Assembly: GCA_035235625.1 (NCBI GenBank)
Contig: CP141147.1
Span: 4,391,001 to 4,455,000 of the forward strand
DNA from: Saururus chinensis
Taxonomy: Eukaryota; Streptophyta; Magnoliopsida; Piperales; Saururaceae
Length of the DNA: 64,000 bases
Direction of reading: 5' to 3'
In this document: positions 60,121 through 64,000 of the stretch, piece after piece
Layout: each line of letters opens with the position of its first letter
Position numbering within the stretch: the first letter of the stretch is position 1
Notes under the pieces: model-generated
What the model was told of the DNA's origin: nothing
Database searches by the model: none
What the model saw: only the letters and a program-made list of their open reading frames with translations
Program-made: the position numbers and the translations under genes

Positions 60121-61345
60121 ACATATCACATTGCATTGTTTAGGCCTAGGAATAAGAAACCAAACATAATTCCTTGCAAATTGACCTAGTTCCTCTTGCA
60201 TTACCTTAATTTAATTTTCATCTTAGAGAGCTTCATCAATTTTCTTTGGTTCTGTAAGAGACACATAACAAAAAAAATTATTTATTCTTCCAACTGATAT
60301 CTTGTTCTCACTCCTTCGTTGATGTCACCAATCACATTAGTGTTAGGATGATCCTTTTGAACCCAATTAGGCACTTGACTAGATTGACCTTGTGGTGCTT
60401 ACTCTTATTCATGAGCTTTAGATATATGTATATGATCATCATCATGTACATCCACCTGTACCTATTCTTTTTTATTTGTATCACTAAACACATTAGGCGA
60501 ATTATCAAAATTATAACAATCATCTTTTTATTTTCCTTTCTCTTTGTGGATTTTTTTTTTATTTTTAAAAATTTGTTGACTACCACATTAGAAGACTCCA
60601 TTATAGTTTGAGTGATTTTATTAAAAACCCTTTATGCCCTACTTGTCAAATAATATCCAAAGAAAATTCTATCATCATTCTTGCTATCAAATTTTCTTAA
60701 GGTTTCCCTATCTCACAAGATGTGACATGGGCTTCCAAAGACTCTACAGTGTCTTACGGTAGATTTTTCACCTCTCCACAACATAAGGTGTTTGGACTGT
60801 ACTAGACCTTAAATATACTCTATTAAGGGCATATGTGGTAGTGTTCACAGCTTCTACCCAAAAGTGTTTTGCTAATTTATTCTCATTAAGCATCACCCTA
60901 GCCATTTCCAGAATAGTCTTATTCTTCATTTCTATAACTTCATTTTGTTGAGGGGTTTTATAGGCTAAGAACTCATGGTGAATCCCATTTTTTGAACAAA
61001 ACTCTTTAAACATATAGTATATAAATTTACCACCTCACTTCTAATAGTATTGATGTTCATGCCACTTTTATTTTGAATGGTAAATACATTTATTTTAAAT
61101 GCTTCAAAAGCATTTGACTTTTCTATCAAAAAAGTCTACCAAAGCGAATCTTGATAGGTCATCCACCAACACCAAGATGTACTTTTACCACTGAAACTGG
61201 TTGTTTGCATTAGTATCATAAGGTCCATGTGTATCAACCTAAAGATGTTTTAGTTCTCACATGTTTTAGTTTTTTATGATACGATTTTGGCTGTTTACCC
61301 TTCTAACAAGCACCACATACAAAGTTTTCAAGGTAGGGGCAGATC
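60120..61345 (-). pseudogene. Ty1/copia pol remnant (integrase to start of RT)
   Basis: Minus strand, many stops and frameshifts. From 61345 down: the end of the integrase zinc-binding region, the core start (YILVLVDDLSRFALVDFF, about 61150), then at 61013-60768 FCSKNGIHHEFLAYKTPQQN and EMARVMLNENKLAKHFWVEAVNTTTYALNRV, the classic copia integrase C-terminal part. Below this KKFDSKNDDRIFFGYY and RVFNKITQTIMESSNVVV (about 60700-60590), then NLVKCLIGFKRI and the YVSY..EP-type lead into RT to about 60150. The pattern resembles the SIRE/Maximus lineage. No LTRs were identified. Confidence 0.8.
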
Positions 61346-62029
61346 TAATGATTATATTCTTTGCTATTTTTGTTTAATCTCTGATATTTACATGTCCTAA
61401 TCTTTGATGCTACAAGTAAGTGGGGGAATGGAAAGGAATCTTTTAAAATGTTATAGTTTCCATTATTTGGTGTACTTGGGAAAGAGAAACTAAAGTGGAA
61501 ACTGAGAGAAAATGGGTAAAACATTGGCACTAAAACTTTTCACCCCTTAACCCAGGGATTTTGGGAGAAAAGTTGTGATGCCTTCAATATTCCTAGTGGC
61601 AACCTTGTTGTTGCTGCTGCCACTACCATCACTATCACCACAAGCACCATCATCACCACCACTACTGCCACCACCACTGCCAATAATGCAGCCTTGACCG
61701 TCATCGCCCATATTTGTGAATCGCAATTATCATGACCTAGATATTTAATAGAATAGTTTGTTTTGTACTTTAAGAAAAAAAATTCTCGTGACTTACCATT
61801 CATGCTATTTAAAAAGTTTTTTTAAAATTTAGGCTATGACACCAATAGCATATGAACATCACCATTTTTATACCATGACAACGCTCATGAGTCTATTTCC
61901 CTCACTAAGTGCAAGTCACAAAGGTTCTCTATGACACAGTAGCCACATTTAAAGTCATTCTCCCTTACCAAATCATGGACTATTCACAAATCAACTCCAA
62001 CATACTCAGCATTCTTTGTAGTGTAAGCT
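61346..62029. other. Low-complexity DNA beside the copia remnant
   Basis: Contains a trinucleotide-rich tract (CCACCA/CATCAC type) at about 61600-61700. It may be the gag/protease end of the copia element but shows no motif I can name. Confidence 0.4.
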
Positions 62030-64000
62030 TGTAACACCTAATAATTTTTAACACATTTTTTTAAAAATTCATGAAATTTTTTGCAATATAACAACTGAAA
62101 ATGGGGGAAAATGATGAAATACAAAATCTACGAAAAGAGTTTTATAATTTAAAATAACACACATCAATTTTTTCTATATAATTTTTTTCGAATTAATTAT
62201 TGTACAACCAAACCAAATATTCTTAGGCATTACTCGAAAAAAAATATATAAAATAAATATCCATGATCATGGGCTTAAATAGAAACCATCCTAAAATAAA
62301 TTTTACTCAGAAACATACACTTACACTCTTACTCAGAAACTTACTCTTACAATTTTACTCAAAAACTTACCTTACAATCTTTCTCGAAATCTTACACTTA
62401 GGGCCGCCAACGGAACAATACAGTTATGGTATAACCTATTCCATTACTATAACCATTTTTTAAATCTTTATCCATAACCGTTCCATCTTTGAAGCAATAT
62501 TTTGAAACTCAGCCCGACAATTGTTGGATTGGGTCAACCCAGGTTGACCGATGGTGACATCTTCACCTAAAAAATTTAAAAAGAGCCCCCCCTATTTTAG
62601 AAAGAAATTTACTTAAACATATTTAAAATTTTACTTAAACCTGTTTTGTCATTCAAAACATGTTGATTCCAACCTATTTCAATAAGTAAATTATCATTCC
62701 AAATTTTGCAATCTCATATACAAACATGATTTGTAACATTAACATGATTCCAACCAATATATACCAAATCTCAGAATAAACCACCTACACCGCTCATTTA
62801 AAGTTAAGCATACTAACTCTCAAACCAAGTCAATTTGAGATAGGCCAAGAAAGAGTTTGGTTCTATTAGCCCATGTTCGAGCTTTGATTTGAGCTAACTT
62901 GAGTCTAACCTCAAACAAAATAGAGTTGGCTCAACAATCCTACTCCAAACTCACCAATCATTTTCTTGTATAAACAAATACTCCATAAATTTAATTACCA
63001 AAAACAAAAATACATTCATGTGTTTGAGTTATCAAAATGGAATCTAAACTAACCTGAGAGCTACAAATTTCTTTTTACAAAGTGTTTGTTTAGCTAGTTA
63101 AATTCTATCACATATGATTAAAGATGAACCCTTACCTTATAAGACTAGAGAAATTAGACAAATCAACTAAATGAGAAACATCAAAGCGAAATGAGTTTAA
63201 GAGAATATAAAATGTAAACTACAAATGAATATTTTTTATCAAAAAAATACAATTGGATATGATATGTTAGAAAGAGCAAATCATCTTCCAAGTAGCAGCT
63301 TGTAATATCTATAATGAATGGTTGTAAGTAGTTAAATTAATTCAATAAATGTTTGAGACTTGAATGATCTTCTATTGAGTGAATCACAATGGTAAATCAT
63401 GACATGAAAATTATTCTAAAAGACCATAATCCAATCTCTTTTGAAATTAAACCACTTAAGACTAATGAGTATAAATGTACAATTTTTAAATATGATAAAC
63501 ATGTAACGGATAAACGGGTATGGAAGAACTTTTTCCATTACCTTCTATTTTAGATAGCGGTCGGATAAAATTATCCTCTTATTTACCCATCGAATAAATT
63601 TAACCATACTATTTAACTTTTTAACGGTACGGTATAGACTATAGAACGGGTACCATTGCCAGCCTTGCTTACAGTCTTTCTCAGAATCTTATGAACTTAC
63701 TCAGAAAGATACTTGTACAGTCATACACATACTACGGACTACTAAATCTCATTATAAATAATAAGCTCTAGGTCGAAATGGAAAGGAATATCACTAGTGT
63801 ATTACCTTAACCTCTGGGGAGTAACTAAATGTCATGGACTTTTCTAAAGACAACACACACCTATGCTCATAGAGCACAAGATCAAATAGGTAAGAGTAGA
63901 TTTATGATACTACTTACCTGAGCGTGCAAACACCCATGCTCTTGGGGTAATACAGTGCCAACTAAGGGAGGAAATCATACAAGGTCTCTTGGGCTAGAAT
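62030..64000 (-). mobile_element. Giant LTR, copy 4 (partial, runs off the window)
   Basis: Begins TGTAACACCTAATA, the inverse of the family 3' end (GGGCGTTACA). It carries CCATGATCATGG at 62260, the TTACTCAGAAACTTAC repeat tract at 62300-62400, and, after an inserted element, the TTACCTGAGCGTGCAAAC and GGGTAATACAGTGCCAACTAAGGG text at 63905-63970, collinear with copy 2 at 22120-23430. It is more AT-rich and more diverged than the other copies, so it is the oldest. Whether it is solo or part of a full element cannot be seen. Confidence 0.8.
62402..63663. mobile_element. Inserted element with imperfect inverted ends, about 1.26 kb
   Basis: It interrupts the repeat tract of LTR copy 4. Left end GGGCCGCCAACGGAAC and inverted right end AGGCTGGCAATGGTAC share most positions over 16 nt, the GGC.GGCAA type found in some plant hAT elements. 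The flanks CTTACACTTA and GCTTACAG could be a decayed 8-bp duplication. The interior is AT-rich and non-coding. Confidence 0.5.

Noticed and set aside
61600..61700. Trinucleotide-rich coding-like tract
   Set aside because: Simple repeat; both strands give low-complexity peptides without a domain.

Overview
The window is nuclear DNA from a flowering plant, and almost all of it is nested transposable elements. Evidence for a plant: Ty3/gypsy and Ty1/copia pol remnants, a primer site matching plant initiator-Met tRNA, a Mutator-like transposon (MULE) carrying a plant mobile domain gene, hAT and PIF/Harbinger-type short elements, and a 17-repeat P-class PPR gene. The species cannot be read from the sequence. 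Only one clearly intact gene is present: the intronless PPR gene at 34088-36316 (minus strand), probably an organelle RNA-binding protein.

Layout. 1-790: LTR remnant. 791-4456: AT-rich DNA with a 279-bp MITE. 4457-17000: an old minus-strand gypsy element, split in its reverse transcriptase by a 4,955-bp solo LTR (6491-11445), and also carrying a hAT MITE (14516-14893) and a second solo LTR (14937-16960). 18768-30156: an 11.4-kb MULE with about 250-bp terminal inverted repeats and a 9-bp target duplication; it carries a broken transposase gene (itself split by a 4,755-bp solo LTR) and a broken plant mobile domain gene. 30166-39512: the PPR gene and flanks. 39518-52988: a chromodomain (Tekay/Del-like) gypsy element on the minus strand with both LTRs, primer site, polypurine tract and 5-bp target duplication; its gag is split by a third giant solo LTR (44930-49419), and it has an extra open frame between primer site and gag. 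53037-56780: a PIF/Harbinger-type element that appears to have captured an exon of cyclase-associated protein (CAP). 56784-62029: AT-rich DNA with a decayed copia pol. 62030-64000: a fourth, window-truncated copy of the giant LTR with another small element inside it.

The main theme is layered insertion. Four copies of one 4.5-5.0 kb LTR family occur in 64 kb. Three sit inside coding sequence of other transposons, each bounded by a perfect 5-bp duplication, and no internal region of that family is present. These LTRs differ in tandem-repeat content, and share a promoter / GC-rich block / terminal hairpin order with two other LTR families here. Coordinates of elements with target duplications are precise to the base; coordinates of decayed genes are approximate.
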